A stretch of 58,446 bases of DNA, taken from the NCBI GenBank assembly GCA_937138475.1, contig CAKZPD010000010.1, forward strand, positions 1-58,446, written 5' to 3'. Of the stretch, positions 39,598-50,084 are shown piece by piece. The notes beneath the pieces were generated by a model, which was not told the origin of the DNA, did no database searches, and was given only the letters and a program-made list of their open reading frames with translations. This DNA comes from an uncultured Sulfitobacter sp. (GTDB lineage: Bacteria > Pseudomonadota > Alphaproteobacteria > Rhodobacterales > Rhodobacteraceae). The position numbers and the translations under genes were made by a program. Position 1 is the first letter of the stretch. Each line of letters starts with the position of its first letter.

Positions 39598-39619
39598 AAA
39601 AAGGCGCCCGCGGGCGCCT
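39598..39619 (-). terminator. Rho-independent terminator after cvpA
   Basis: On the minus strand AGGCGCCC and GGGCGCCT form a tight 8-bp stem with a 2-nt centre, followed by a run of five Ts. It closes the radA-cvpA transcript before purF, so purF should have its own promoter in 39503-39597; I see no convincing one there. Confidence 0.85.
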
Positions 39620-39624
39620 CTGGG

Positions 39625-40182
39625 TCAGCTTGCGCCGCAGCTGCCGACCAGCAGCTCATAGCGGGTTGTGATCCATCCCAGCGCCTGTTCTGGGTTGGCC
39701 TCTTCTACCTTTTGGTTCAACTGGGCAAAGATCGCCGCAGATTGGCTTTGTTCAACGGCGGGGTGCGGCGCCCCGGTATTGACCGCGCCATAGACAAAAA
39801 AACCGATGGCAATCAGCAAGACACCGCGCGCGGCCCCGAAAAAGAATCCCAGACCCCGGTCAATGCCCCCCAGCGCAGATTTGCGCACCACCGATGAAAA
39901 CAGCGGCGTAAAGAATGACACAACAATCAGCGCCGCGGCAAAGACCGCCGCAAAGGCCGCGATGATCGACAATTCACAGCTGGCGGCCAGGAATTCGCCG
40001 ATGACCGGCAGCTCTTGCACCAGGGGTTCGACCTGCGGGGCAAAGACAAAGGCCACAACCGCCGCCGCGATCCAGCCAGCGATGGCCATGATTTCCCGCA
40101 CCACGCCGCGCGCATAGGCCAGCAGGGCGGACACCGCAATCACAAGCGCGACGATCCCGTCTATGATGGTAAATGTGTCCAT
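39625..40182 (-). CDS. cvpA: CvpA family membrane protein
   Basis: A 185-residue inner-membrane protein with four predicted helices, of the colicin V production family. DGIVALVIAVSALLAYARG and VREIMAIAGWIAAA are typical. ATG 40182 begins MDTFTIID, with GGGAAG upstream; longer in-frame starts overlap radA. The family is often next to purF, as here. Its role is linked to envelope homeostasis in other bacteria. Confidence 0.9.
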   Translation of the reverse strand: MDTFTIIDGIVALVIAVSALLAYARGVVREIMAIAGWIAAAVVAFVFAPQVEPLVQELPVIGEFLAASCELSIIAAFAAVFAAALIVVSFFTPLFSSVVRKSALGGIDRGLGFFFGAARGVLLIAIGFFVYGAVNTGAPHPAVEQSQSAAIFAQLNQKVEEANPEQALGWITTRYELLVGSCGAS

Positions 40183-40210
40183 GGCCGTGTCTTCCCGTGT
40201 GTTTCGCCCG

Positions 40211-41572
<1,362 letters not shown>

Positions 41573-41616
41573 GCCCTGTCTTGCCCCAGTTGTGCCGATG
41601 GGTCAAAGGCATTTTG

Positions 41617-42354
41617 CTAGCGCAGAGGCTGAATTGGCCCCTCGGCGCGGCCATGAATGAACTGATCCAGATGGGCATTGCCGCTGTGGTCGATATCGGC
41701 CACCGGCCCGCTCCATTGGATCACCCCGTCATGCAGCATTGCCACGTTGTCGGCGATGGCGCGCACCGATGTCATGTCGTGGGTGATGGTCATCGCGGTT
41801 GCGCCCATTTCGGTCACGATCTCGCGGATCAACGCGTTGATGACACCCGCCATGATCGGGTCCAGCCCGGTGGTGGGTTCGTCGAAAAAGATGATCTCGG
41901 GGTCGGCGGCGATCGCCCGCGCCAGGCCGACACGCTTTTGCATCCCGCCCGACAGCTCGGATGGGAAACGGTCGGCAACATCGGCGCCCAGCCCCACCCG
42001 GCGCAGTTTGTGAATCGCGATTTCGCGGGCTTCGGCGCGCGGTTTGGCAAGGCTGCCGCGCAGCAAGCGAAAGGCGACGTTCTGCCAAACCGGCAGGCTG
42101 TCAAACAGCGCCCCGCCCTGAAACAGCATGCCAAAGCGCGCCAGAAACGCGTCGCGGTCGCTGGTGCCCCCCGCCACGGTGATGCGCCCGGCATCGGGTG
42201 TAACCAGCCCCAATATACACTTGAGCGCAATGGATTTGCCGGTGCCCGATCCACCAATGATTACCATCGACGTGCCGCGGGCGATCTCAAGATCAAGCCC
42301 CTTCAACACATGGTTCGATCCGAATGATTTGGTGACGCCTTCCATCTTGATCAT
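41617..42354 (-). CDS. mlaF: ABC ATPase of the MlaF (phospholipid/organic solvent transport) family
   Basis: The 245-residue ATPase has Walker A IGGSGTGKSIAL, signature LSGGMQKRVGLARAI and Walker B EIIFFDEPTTGLDPI; the SGGM/KRV form is typical of MlaF. Its start overlaps mlaE by 4 nt. The complex moves phospholipids between membranes to keep outer-membrane asymmetry. ATG 42354 (MIKMEGVTKSF) is the family start. No mlaD gene follows; radA comes next. Confidence 0.9.
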   Translation of the reverse strand: MIKMEGVTKSFGSNHVLKGLDLEIARGTSMVIIGGSGTGKSIALKCILGLVTPDAGRITVAGGTSDRDAFLARFGMLFQGGALFDSLPVWQNVAFRLLRGSLAKPRAEAREIAIHKLRRVGLGADVADRFPSELSGGMQKRVGLARAIAADPEIIFFDEPTTGLDPIMAGVINALIREIVTEMGATAMTITHDMTSVRAIADNVAMLHDGVIQWSGPVADIDHSGNAHLDQFIHGRAEGPIQPLR

Positions 42355-43124
42355 AGCGTGAAGAACACCCCTGTCAGAACAAAATTGGCGGCCAGAATGA
42401 CCATGGCGGCGGCTTCGACGGATCCTTTGGTGGCGGCCCCGACCCCCATCGCCCCACGGCCCGAATGCATGCCGAAATAGCACCCGATAAGCGCCGCGGC
42501 AAAGCCAAAGACAGCCCCCTTGGTCAACGACGAAATAATGTCCAGCGGTTCAAGGAAATCGACGGTGTTCTTGATATAGGCGGCGGGATTGAACCCCAAG
42601 GTGCCGGTTGCCACGGCATAGCCACCAAAGACGCCGATGATATCGCCCACCGCCACCAGCACCGGCACCGAAATCAGGGCCGCCAAGACCCGCGGCACGG
42701 TCAGGTATTTCATCGGATGGGTGGACAGGGTTATCAGCGCGTCGATCTGTTCGGTCACCTTCATGGTGGCGATCTCGGCGGCGATGCTGGAGGTCACACG
42801 GGCGGCGATCATAAGCCCGACCAACACCGGCCCCAACTCTCGGACCATGCCGATGGCCACGATTTGTGGCACCACGGCCTCGGCGTTAAAGCGCGCCCCG
42901 CCGGCATAAATCTGAAGCGCCAGCGCCCCGCCGGTAAAGATCGCCGTCAACCCAACCACCGGCAAGGACAACCAGCCGATGTTCAGCAAAGCCGCCGCCA
43001 GTTCCTTGTGATAAAACGGGGGGCGCACCACATGCGACAGGGCTTGGACCGCAAAGATAAAGACCCGCCCGACCGACGCCAAAAGCGCCAGAACTGATCG
43101 ACCGATGGCTGCCAAAATGGTCAT
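42351..43124 (-). CDS. mlaE: MlaE-family ABC transporter permease
   Basis: A 257-residue permease with about five or six helices. VRELGPVLVGLMIAARVTSS and the following IAAEIATMKVTEQIDAL contain the conserved EA-like loop of MlaE proteins. It works with MlaF. The ATG overlaps the alr stop by one base (TAATG). Confidence 0.92.
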   Translation of the reverse strand: MTILAAIGRSVLALLASVGRVFIFAVQALSHVVRPPFYHKELAAALLNIGWLSLPVVGLTAIFTGGALALQIYAGGARFNAEAVVPQIVAIGMVRELGPVLVGLMIAARVTSSIAAEIATMKVTEQIDALITLSTHPMKYLTVPRVLAALISVPVLVAVGDIIGVFGGYAVATGTLGFNPAAYIKNTVDFLEPLDIISSLTKGAVFGFAAALIGCYFGMHSGRGAMGVGAATKGSVEAAAMVILAANFVLTGVFFTL

Positions 43125-44155
43125 TACACAATCGCCTTGTGATATCGCGCGCCCAGGCTGGTCAAGATTTCATACCCGATGGTGCCCGCGCAGGCGGCAA
43201 GCTGATCCACCCCCTGATCTGGCCCAAGCAATTGTAAGCTGGGCGGGGTCTGGGGCAAATCGGTGACATCAACTCCGATCATATCCATCGACACGCGCCC
43301 CACCACCGGCAGGGCCTGGCCGCCATGCCAAAGCTGCGCCTGTGGCCCCATTGCCCGGATCAACCCATCGGCATAGCCCGCAGCGATTGTGGCGATCTTT
43401 GACACCCGCGCGGCGGTCCAGGCCGCCGCATAGCCGACGCTTTCGCCGATGGCCAACTGCCGTGTCTGAATGACAGGAATATCAAGCCGGACAACAGGCA
43501 TGGCGGCCTCAAAGGGCAACCCGCCGTAAAGGCCGATCCCCGGACGCGTCAGTTCAAAATGATACTCACGGCCCAACAGTATCCCCCCCGTCGCCGCCAA
43601 TGACCGGGGCACATCAACCCCTTGGGTCATCTGGGTGAAACAGGCCAGCTGTGCACGGTTCATCGGGTGATCCGGCATATCGGCACAGGCCAGATGCGAC
43701 ATGATTAACCGCGGGCGCTGCTCCAACGCGATCTCGCGTATGGCGGCCCATTCCTCGGGCTCCAGCCCCAGCCGGTTCATGCCACTGTCCAGCTGAATGC
43801 CAAATCCATGACCGGGCAAGGCATCCAGATGCCGCAACAGCTGATCCAGGGAATTGATCATCGGCGTCAGCTGCGCTTGCCGGATCAGGCTGGTATCGCC
43901 AGCCATATGGCCGGAAAATACGCTGATCTCGGGCCCCTCCCCAAGGCTTTGCCGCAACGCAGCCCCTTCTTCCGCGGAAGCCACGAAAAACCGCCGCACC
44001 CCGGCCTCGGCCAACGCCTGCGCCACGCGCGCCGACCCCAGGCCATAGCCATCGGCCTTGACCACTGCCGCCGTTTCCACATCGGTCCGCGCGTTCAAAC
44101 TGCGCCAATTGGCGGCAATCGCGTTCAAATCTATGCTGAGTCTTCCTGATGCCAT
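43124..44155 (-). CDS. alr: Alanine racemase
   Basis: A PLP enzyme of 343 residues that makes D-alanine for peptidoglycan. [11 protein letters not shown] carries the PLP lysine. [24 protein letters not shown] and [16 protein letters not shown] are further family motifs. I chose ATG 44155 ([12 protein letters not shown]). A longer frame runs through repeat copy 5 and is not credible. It is downstream of dnaB on the same strand and coupled to mlaE. Confidence 0.94.
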   Translation of the reverse strand: MASGRLSIDLNAIAANWRSLNARTDVETAAVVKADGYGLGSARVAQALAEAGVRRFFVASAEEGAALRQSLGEGPEISVFSGHMAGDTSLIRQAQLTPMINSLDQLLRHLDALPGHGFGIQLDSGMNRLGLEPEEWAAIREIALEQRPRLIMSHLACADMPDHPMNRAQLACFTQMTQGVDVPRSLAATGGILLGREYHFELTRPGIGLYGGLPFEAAMPVVRLDIPVIQTRQLAIGESVGYAAAWTAARVSKIATIAAGYADGLIRAMGPQAQLWHGGQALPVVGRVSMDMIGVDVTDLPQTPPSLQLLGPDQGVDQLAACAGTIGYEILTSLGARYHKAIV

Positions 44156-44224
44156 ACACAGGGTTTTGACAGGCTCAAATGCCGGGTCAAGCGAAATCCA
44201 CTCGGGCCAGGGGCGCGCGCCCTG

Positions 44225-44261
44225 GTTCTTTTGTTCTGAAAATATCCCCGCCGGAGGCTCC
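44225..44261 (-). repeat. 36-bp-type intergenic repeat, copy 5 (minus orientation, one base longer)
   Basis: Minus-strand copy with core GGAGCCTCCGGCGGGG, ATATTTTCA, GAACAAAAGAAC. The A/T spacer is one base longer than in other copies and the last base differs. It lies between dnaB and alr, both minus. Confidence 0.88.
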
Positions 44262-44285
44262 CTCGCCCTGCCACACGCCAGGCGA

Positions 44286-45779
44286 TCAGAAGGCTTGATC
44301 GTCCGATTGCTGCCAAGGCTGAACCAGATTTCCAAAACGGGTAAAGCGCCCCTCAAAGGACAGATCGACCGTGCCAATCGGGCCGTGGCGCTGCTTGCCG
44401 ATCACCACCTCGGCGCGGCCATGCAGACGCTCCATCTCTTCTTGCCATTTGGCCATGGCCTCAAGATCATGATCGCCGGGCTTCTCGCGCTCTTTGTAAT
44501 ACTCTTCGCGGAACACGAACATGACCACATCGGCGTCCTGTTCGATTGACCCGGATTCGCGCAGATCGCTCAGTTGCGGGCGCTTGTCCTCGCGGTTTTC
44601 CACCTGGCGCGACAGCTGCGACAGGGCAATGACCGGGATGTCCAGCTCTTTGGCGATGGCTTTCATGCCCATGGTGATCTCGGAAATCTCGTTCACCCGG
44701 TTTTCCGATTTGCCCGTGCCGCGCACCAGTTGCAAATAGTCGATAATCAACAGGTCCAGCCCATGGGTCCGCTTCAAGCGCCGCGCCCGCGCCGCCAATT
44801 GCGAAATCGGCAAGGCCGGGGTGTCGTCGATATAAAGCGGACAGGCCTCAAGCGCCTTGGCCGCGTCGACAAAGCGGCGGAACTCGGCCTCGGTCATGTC
44901 CCCGCGGCGGATCTGTTCGCTGGGCACCTCGGCGGCCTCGGACAGGATCCGCGCGGCCAGCTGTTCGGCGCTCATCTCAAGGCTATAGAACCCGACGACA
45001 CCGCCATCCACCGCGCCCTCGGTGCCATCATGCAGCAGGCCGCGCTTATAGGCCTTGGCGACATTAAAGGCGATATTGGTGGCCAGCGATGTCTTGCCCA
45101 TGGATGGCCGGCCCGCCAGGATCAACAGGTCAGACCGGTGTAGCCCGCCCAGTTTTTTGTCCATGTCGATCAACCCGGTCGAAACCCCGGCCAGACCGCC
45201 ATCGCGCTGATAGGCGGCATTGGCCACATTGACCGCATCCGTGACCGCCTTGAGAAAGCTTTGAAAGCCGCTTTCGACCTGGCCTTGCTCGGCCAGTTTG
45301 TAAAGCTGCTGCTCGGCCTCGACGATCTGCTCGCGCGGCTCCGAGGCGACATCGACAAGCGCGGCCTTGGCGGCGATATCGCGGCCCAGCTGGATCAGGT
45401 CACGCCGCACCGACAGGTCATAAATCATCTGGGCATAATCGCGCGCGGCAAAGGCGCTGATCGCAGCCCCGGCCAGGCGGGCCAGATAGGCCGGGCCACC
45501 CAGTTCCTTCAGCCCGTCGTCGTCCTCCATGAACGCCTTGAGCGTCACCGGCGAGGCCAGATTGTTCTTGGCAATCCGCGCGGCTGAAATCTCAAAGATT
45601 CGGGCATGGACCGGATCATAGAAATGCTTTGGCCCAATGATCGAGGCCACCCGGTCGTAAATATCGTTATTGGTCAGGATCGCGCCCAAAAGCTGCTGTT
45701 CAGCTTCGACGGAATGGGGCATCGTGTCGGGGGTCTGGACCTCGGGGTGAAGGTTTCCGATGCTTGATATTTCGTTCAT
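44286..45779 (-). CDS. dnaB: Replicative DNA helicase DnaB
   Basis: The 497-residue replicative helicase has the N-terminal primase-interaction domain ([30 protein letters not shown]) and the RecA-like core. Walker A is [28 protein letters not shown] and [18 protein letters not shown] follow. No intein is present. ATG 45779 gives the family start. Length is normal. The convergence of repeat copy 5 and alr downstream is noted separately. Confidence 0.96.
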   Translation of the reverse strand: MNEISSIGNLHPEVQTPDTMPHSVEAEQQLLGAILTNNDIYDRVASIIGPKHFYDPVHARIFEISAARIAKNNLASPVTLKAFMEDDDGLKELGGPAYLARLAGAAISAFAARDYAQMIYDLSVRRDLIQLGRDIAAKAALVDVASEPREQIVEAEQQLYKLAEQGQVESGFQSFLKAVTDAVNVANAAYQRDGGLAGVSTGLIDMDKKLGGLHRSDLLILAGRPSMGKTSLATNIAFNVAKAYKRGLLHDGTEGAVDGGVVGFYSLEMSAEQLAARILSEAAEVPSEQIRRGDMTEAEFRRFVDAAKALEACPLYIDDTPALPISQLAARARRLKRTHGLDLLIIDYLQLVRGTGKSENRVNEISEITMGMKAIAKELDIPVIALSQLSRQVENREDKRPQLSDLRESGSIEQDADVVMFVFREEYYKEREKPGDHDLEAMAKWQEEMERLHGRAEVVIGKQRHGPIGTVDLSFEGRFTRFGNLVQPWQQSDDQAF

Positions 45780-45838
45780 GTTGCCCACCCCGATTGCCTG
45801 CCGCGCCGGTGTATCCCCGTAAGTCGGGCAAGGCAAAT

Positions 45839-45867
45839 TGTATAAGTTGTGAATTGCCTGTGGAAAA
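45839..45867 (-). promoter_or_regulatory. Possible promoter for dnaB
   Basis: On the minus strand TTTTCC (45867-45862) and TATACA (45844-45839) are separated by 17 bp, about 60 bp before the dnaB start. The -10 element is good, the -35 weak. Confidence 0.35.
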
Positions 45868-45880
45868 AACCATACCGCAT

Positions 45881-45907
45881 GTGGTGGGAAAATTCATCCC
45901 CCACCAC
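45881..45907. terminator. Hairpin between pyrE and dnaB
   Basis: GTGGTGGG and CCCACCAC form a perfect 8-bp stem around an 11-nt loop, 13 bp past the pyrE stop. No T-run follows on the minus strand, so it may stabilise the pyrE 3' end or act as a weak terminator. Confidence 0.4.
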
Positions 45908-45919
45908 AACAAATTGCGG

Positions 45920-46594
45920 TTATTTGCGGGCGTCTTGCCAGGCGCGCGGGGCGTTCAAAAAACTTTCGACTTCGGCCAGGGTTTGGTCGTCAAAGGCCCC
46001 CTGGGCGCGGGCCTCGTGCAGGACATCCCACCAGGTGCACAGGTAATGCAACGCAACGCCATGATCGCCAAGGGTCTTTTCGGTTTCCGGGAAGATGCCG
46101 TAATAGAAAATCACCGCCGTGTGGCCGCATTCGGCCCCGGTGTCGCGAATCGCATCGACAAACGACAGCTTGGAGCCGCCGTCGGTGGTCAGATCCTCCA
46201 CCAGCAAGACCCGCTGGCCGGGGGTCATATCCCCCTCGATCCGGGCGTTGCGGCCATAGCCTTTTGGCTTTTTCCGCACATAGGTCATGGGCAGGGCCAT
46301 CCGTTCCGCCACCAGCGCGGCAAAGGGAATTCCCGCCGTCTCGCCGCCTGCGATGTTGTCAAAGGCCTCAAACCCGGCGTTGCGCATCACGGTGATGGAC
46401 AGAAAATCCATCAAGGTTGCGCGAATGCGCGGGTGGCTGATCAGCTTGCGACAATCAATATAGGTGGGGCTGGGCAGGCCCGAGGCCAGGGTAAATGGCT
46501 GGTCTGCATTGAAATGCACGGCCTTGATTTCAAGCAGCATACGCGCTGTCAGGCGGGCGATTTCTGAGGCATCGGGAAAGCTGGAGGGAATCAT
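45920..46594 (-). CDS. pyrE: Orotate phosphoribosyltransferase
   Basis: The 224-residue enzyme converts orotate and PRPP to OMP in pyrimidine synthesis. The PRPP-binding motif is [15 protein letters not shown], and [12 protein letters not shown] is the catalytic-loop region. ATG 46594 ([15 protein letters not shown]) has AAGGG about 8 nt upstream. pyrC lies 40 bp upstream on the same strand, so the two probably form an operon. Confidence 0.95.
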   Translation of the reverse strand: MIPSSFPDASEIARLTARMLLEIKAVHFNADQPFTLASGLPSPTYIDCRKLISHPRIRATLMDFLSITVMRNAGFEAFDNIAGGETAGIPFAALVAERMALPMTYVRKKPKGYGRNARIEGDMTPGQRVLLVEDLTTDGGSKLSFVDAIRDTGAECGHTAVIFYYGIFPETEKTLGDHGVALHYLCTWWDVLHEARAQGAFDDQTLAEVESFLNAPRAWQDARK

Positions 46595-46634
46595 TGGCGG
46601 CCCTTTTTGGCTGAATGGCGGGTAAAACGGGGGA

Positions 46635-47669
46635 TCAGGCGACAGACCATTGCACGGCAAAACCCGGATCGAAAACCGTGACAGGCCCGTCGGGCGTGTC
46701 GATCTGGGGTGGATAGGTGCAGGGGGTCTTTTGCAGGGTCAATGTGCCGTTGTTGACCGGCAGGCGATAGAACGCCGGCCCATGCAACGAAGTAAACCCC
46801 TCAAGACGCGCAAGCGCGCTGTCTTCATCAAAGACCTGCGCCAGGATGGCCATGGTGTTGGGGGCTGTAAAACATCCGGCACAGCCGCAGGGCAAAAGTT
46901 TGTTGGCATCGGTGTGGGGGGCGCTGTCGGTGCCCAGGAAAAACCGCGCCTCGCCCGAGGTGGCAGCAGCGCGCAGCGCCAGACGATGGGTTTCGCGTTT
47001 GGCCACGGGCAGGCAATAATAATGCGGTTTGATCCCGCCCGCCAGAATATGGTTGCGGTTGATCACCAGGTGATGCGTGGTGATCGTGGCACCAAGGCTG
47101 TCGTCCTGGGCGCGGGCGTAATCCACGGCATCCTTGGTGGTGATATGTTCCATCACCACGCGCAAGCCGGGGGTGCTTTTGCGGATCGGATCCAGAACCC
47201 GGTCGATAAAGACCGCCTCGCGGTCGAAAATATCAACGTCGCTGTCTGTGACCTCGCCATGTACGCAAAGCGGCAGGCCGATGTCGGCCATTTTGTCCAG
47301 AACTGCGCGGACCTTGTCAAAATTGGCCACACCGCTGGCGGAATTGGTGGTGGCCCCGGCGGGATAAAGCTTGACGGCTTTGATCAACCCGCTGGCGTGG
47401 GCTTGGGCCACGTCATCGGGATCTGTGTCTTCGGTCAGATAGAGGGTCATCAAGGGTTCAAAATCGCTGCCCGCGGGGCGGGCGGCCAGAATTCGGTCGC
47501 GATAGGCGCCGGCCTGTGCGGCGGTGACCACGGGCGGGACAAGGTTGGGCATGATGATCGCGCGGGCAAAATGCGCGGCGCTGTGCGGCAAAACCGCGTT
47601 CAGCATGGCGCCGTCGCGCAGGTGCAGGTGCCAATCATCGGGGCGGCGGATGGTCAGTGTCTGTGTCAT
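46635..47669 (-). CDS. pyrC: Dihydroorotase
   Basis: The 344-residue zinc enzyme closes the dihydroorotate ring. [10 protein letters not shown] has the metal-binding HxH, AVKLYPAG the carboxylated lysine, [13 protein letters not shown] and [13 protein letters not shown] further zinc ligands, and FLGTDSAPH the catalytic aspartate. Length fits the E. coli type (348). ATG 47669 begins [13 protein letters not shown]. It is divergent from the MoxR gene; the 120-bp gap contains TTGACC and GGTCAA arms about 25 bp apart of unknown meaning. Confidence 0.95.
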   Translation of the reverse strand: MTQTLTIRRPDDWHLHLRDGAMLNAVLPHSAAHFARAIIMPNLVPPVVTAAQAGAYRDRILAARPAGSDFEPLMTLYLTEDTDPDDVAQAHASGLIKAVKLYPAGATTNSASGVANFDKVRAVLDKMADIGLPLCVHGEVTDSDVDIFDREAVFIDRVLDPIRKSTPGLRVVMEHITTKDAVDYARAQDDSLGATITTHHLVINRNHILAGGIKPHYYCLPVAKRETHRLALRAAATSGEARFFLGTDSAPHTDANKLLPCGCAGCFTAPNTMAILAQVFDEDSALARLEGFTSLHGPAFYRLPVNNGTLTLQKTPCTYPPQIDTPDGPVTVFDPGFAVQWSVA

Positions 47670-47789
47670 GGCGCGCGCCCTAGCACAGGCGGGCTTGCCG
47701 CGCCAGTGGGCAATGGCCATGGCCCGCCGGGCAAAGGCGGCTTGACCCTTGGGCGGAACAATGCACCTTTGGTCAAAAAGGAGCGCGGA

Positions 47790-48707
47790 ATGGATCAGAC
47801 AGGTGACATAGACAGCATCGAAACGGTGCAGGCGATGTTGGGCGCGCAGGGCTATGTCTGCGGGCGGGCGCTGGCGGTTGTGGTGTTTCTGGCGTTGCGG
47901 CTTGGGCGGCCCCTGTTCCTTGAGGGCGAAGCGGGTGTCGGCAAAACCGAGATCGCCAAGGCGCTGGCCGCCGGGCTGGGCCGTCGGTTGATCCGTTTGC
48001 AATGCTATGAGGGGCTTGATGCCTCGACCGCGGTGTATGAATGGAATTTTCCGGCGCAGATGGTCGCGATCCGCACGGCCGAGGCAACGGGCGGTGCCGC
48101 GCGCGGGGCACTGAACGCCGAACTTTTTAGCGACGATTACCTGATTGAGCGGCCCTTGCTTCAGGCGATGCGACCTGACGCATCGGGGGCGCCGGTATTG
48201 CTGATTGATGAGCTGGACCGCACCGATGAACCGTTCGAGGCCTTTTTGCTTGAGGCGCTCAGCGATTTTCAAGTGACCATCCCCGAGCTGGGCACCATCA
48301 AAGCGCCAGAACCGCCCATCGTGATCTTGACGTCAAACCGCACCCGCGAGGTGCATGACGCGCTCAAGCGGCGCTGTCTTTATCATTGGGTCGACTATCC
48401 CGATTTTCAGCGCGAGTTGGAGATATTGCAGGCCCGCGCGCCCGAAGCCAGCACAGAGTTGAGCCGCGCGATTGTGGCCTTTGTCCAGCAATTGCGCACC
48501 GAGGATTTGTTCAAAAAGCCGGGTGTGGCCGAAACGATTGACTGGGCCAAATGCCTGCTGGCCCTTGATATGATCGAGCTAAGCCCCGAGGTCATCGCAG
48601 ATACGCTGGGCGCGGTGCTGAAGTATCAAGACGATATTCAGCGTCTGCAAGGTTCCGAGGCCAAACGGATTTTGGATCAGGCCAAAGCCGCGCTTGAGCC
48701 GGCCTGA
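47790..48707 (+). CDS. MoxR-type AAA+ ATPase (CoxD-like)
   Basis: A 305-residue AAA+ ATPase with Walker [19 protein letters not shown], Walker [20 protein letters not shown] and sensor [18 protein letters not shown]. MoxR ATPases act with VWA proteins as metal-cofactor or complex-assembly chaperones. AAAAAGGAG stands about 6 nt before the ATG. The VWA partner follows after 2 bp. No CO dehydrogenase genes are nearby, so the CoxD name would overstate the function. Confidence 0.92.
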   Translation: MDQTGDIDSIETVQAMLGAQGYVCGRALAVVVFLALRLGRPLFLEGEAGVGKTEIAKALAAGLGRRLIRLQCYEGLDASTAVYEWNFPAQMVAIRTAEATGGAARGALNAELFSDDYLIERPLLQAMRPDASGAPVLLIDELDRTDEPFEAFLLEALSDFQVTIPELGTIKAPEPPIVILTSNRTREVHDALKRRCLYHWVDYPDFQRELEILQARAPEASTELSRAIVAFVQQLRTEDLFKKPGVAETIDWAKCLLALDMIELSPEVIADTLGAVLKYQDDIQRLQGSEAKRILDQAKAALEPA

Positions 48708-48709
48708 CC

Positions 48710-49963
48710 ATGGCTGCGCACCCCGCATTGGACCTGCCGGATGATCCCAAGCTGGTGGGCAATATCACCCATTTCGCTCGGGCGTTGCGCCGGGCAGGGG
48801 TGCCGATCGGACCCGGCGCGGTGGTTGGGGCAATCCGGGCGGTTGCCGCAACGGGGTTTCACGACAAGCGCGATTTTTATTGGACGTTGCACGCGTGCTT
48901 TGTGAACCGCCCCGAGCATCGGGCGGTGTTTGCGCAGGTGTTTCGCCTGTATTGGCGCGATCCGCGATATCTGGAACATATGATGTCGTTTATGTTGCCG
49001 TCGCTGCGCGGCGTGGCGCAAGAGCGCCAAACGCAAGCGGGGGAAAAGCGCGCCGCCGAGGCGTTGTTGGATGGAGCCCGTGCCCCGGCCCCGGATCACG
49101 AAGGGCCCGAGGATCAAGATGAGCCGCAGGTCGAGGTGGACGCCAGTTTGACGATGTCCGGAACCGAGCGTTTGCGGCATCTGGATTTCGAACAAATGAG
49201 TGTCGCAGAAATGGCGGCGGCCAAGCGGATGCTGGCGCAGCTGCGCTTGCCGGTGCCGCCGATCTTGTCGCGCCGGATGATCGCCGACCCTTTGGGGTCG
49301 CGCGTCGATCGCGCCCGCAGCTTGCGTCTGGCGATGCGGCGCGGCGGGGAAATGCAGCAGATCGTTTACCGGCGCCCGCGCCAGCGTTGGCCCAATCTGG
49401 TGGTGCTGTGCGATATTTCCGGATCAATGAGCCAGTATTCGCGGGCGGTGCTGCATTTTGTCCACGCGCTGAGCAATGCCAAAGGGCAGGGCTGGGCAAA
49501 GGTGCATGCCTTTACCTTTGGCACAAGGTTGACCAACATCAGCCGGCATCTGGCCCAGCGGGATGTCGATGCGGCCTTGGCGGCGGCGGGGGCGCAGGCG
49601 CAGGATTGGGAGGGGGGAACGCGGATCGGCGCCTGTCTTGCCGCGTTCAACCGGGATTGGTCGCGCCGGGTTATGGGGCATGGGGCGGTGGTGCTGTTGA
49701 TCACCGATGGGTTGGACCGTGACGCCCCCGATCAGCTGGCCCGCCAGACCGAGCGGCTGCATCTGTCGGCGCGGCATTTGATCTGGTTGAATCCTTTGCT
49801 GCGCTGGGACGGGTTTGCGCCCAAGGCGCGGGGAATCGCGGCGATGCTGCCGCATGTGGACAGCCTGCGGGCCGGACATTCCATCGCATCGCTTGAAGGG
49901 TTGGCCGCGGCCATCGGGCGCCGGGACGACAGCGGTGAAAAGCAGCGATTGTTGCGCGGTTAG
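48710..49963 (+). CDS. CoxE-like VWA-domain protein
   Basis: The 417-residue protein has a C-terminal von Willebrand A domain with the MIDAS motif DISGSMS (Asp235, Ser237, Ser239) after VVLCDI, later GGTRIGACLAAFNRDW and VVLLITDGLDRD. The N-terminal half is helical (FARALRRAGVPIGPGAV), as in CoxE. It presumably works with the MoxR ATPase directly upstream, possibly on a metalloenzyme; the client is unknown. Confidence 0.92.
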   Translation: MAAHPALDLPDDPKLVGNITHFARALRRAGVPIGPGAVVGAIRAVAATGFHDKRDFYWTLHACFVNRPEHRAVFAQVFRLYWRDPRYLEHMMSFMLPSLRGVAQERQTQAGEKRAAEALLDGARAPAPDHEGPEDQDEPQVEVDASLTMSGTERLRHLDFEQMSVAEMAAAKRMLAQLRLPVPPILSRRMIADPLGSRVDRARSLRLAMRRGGEMQQIVYRRPRQRWPNLVVLCDISGSMSQYSRAVLHFVHALSNAKGQGWAKVHAFTFGTRLTNISRHLAQRDVDAALAAAGAQAQDWEGGTRIGACLAAFNRDWSRRVMGHGAVVLLITDGLDRDAPDQLARQTERLHLSARHLIWLNPLLRWDGFAPKARGIAAMLPHVDSLRAGHSIASLEGLAAAIGRRDDSGEKQRLLRG

Positions 49964-49997
49964 GGGCGCCGGGGCGGCCGTGTTCTTGGCGCGCGCC

Positions 49998-50033
49998 GGA
50001 GCCTCCGGCGGGGATATTTAAGAACAAAAGAAG
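49998..50033 (+). repeat. 36-bp intergenic repeat, copy 6 (plus orientation)
   Basis: Core GGAGCCTCCGGCGGGG, ATATTT, AA, GAACAAAAGAAG. The preceding CGCC extends the core to a near-perfect dyad (CGCCGGAG, C, CTCCGGCG). It lies between the convergent ends of the VWA gene and purL. Confidence 0.92.
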
Positions 50034-50049
50034 AGATCGGATGGAGATT

Positions 50050-50076
50050 GGCCGCCGCGCATGCTGGGCGGCGGCC
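50050..50076. terminator. GC-rich hairpin between the VWA gene and purL
   Basis: GGCCGCCGC and GCGGCGGCC make a 9-bp stem with a 9-nt loop, 8 bp past the purL stop. No T-run follows on either strand; it may act as a bidirectional, Rho-assisted 3' end. Confidence 0.45.
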
Positions 50077-50084
50077 AGAGCCGG

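Noticed and set aside
44156..44377. N-terminal extension of alanine racemase
   Set aside because: The extended frame translates the intergenic repeat (PPAGIF) and has no homology to the family N-terminus.
47790..49963. Carbon monoxide dehydrogenase maturation locus
   Set aside because: Only the CoxD/CoxE-like pair is present; no coxMSL or other cox gene is in the window.
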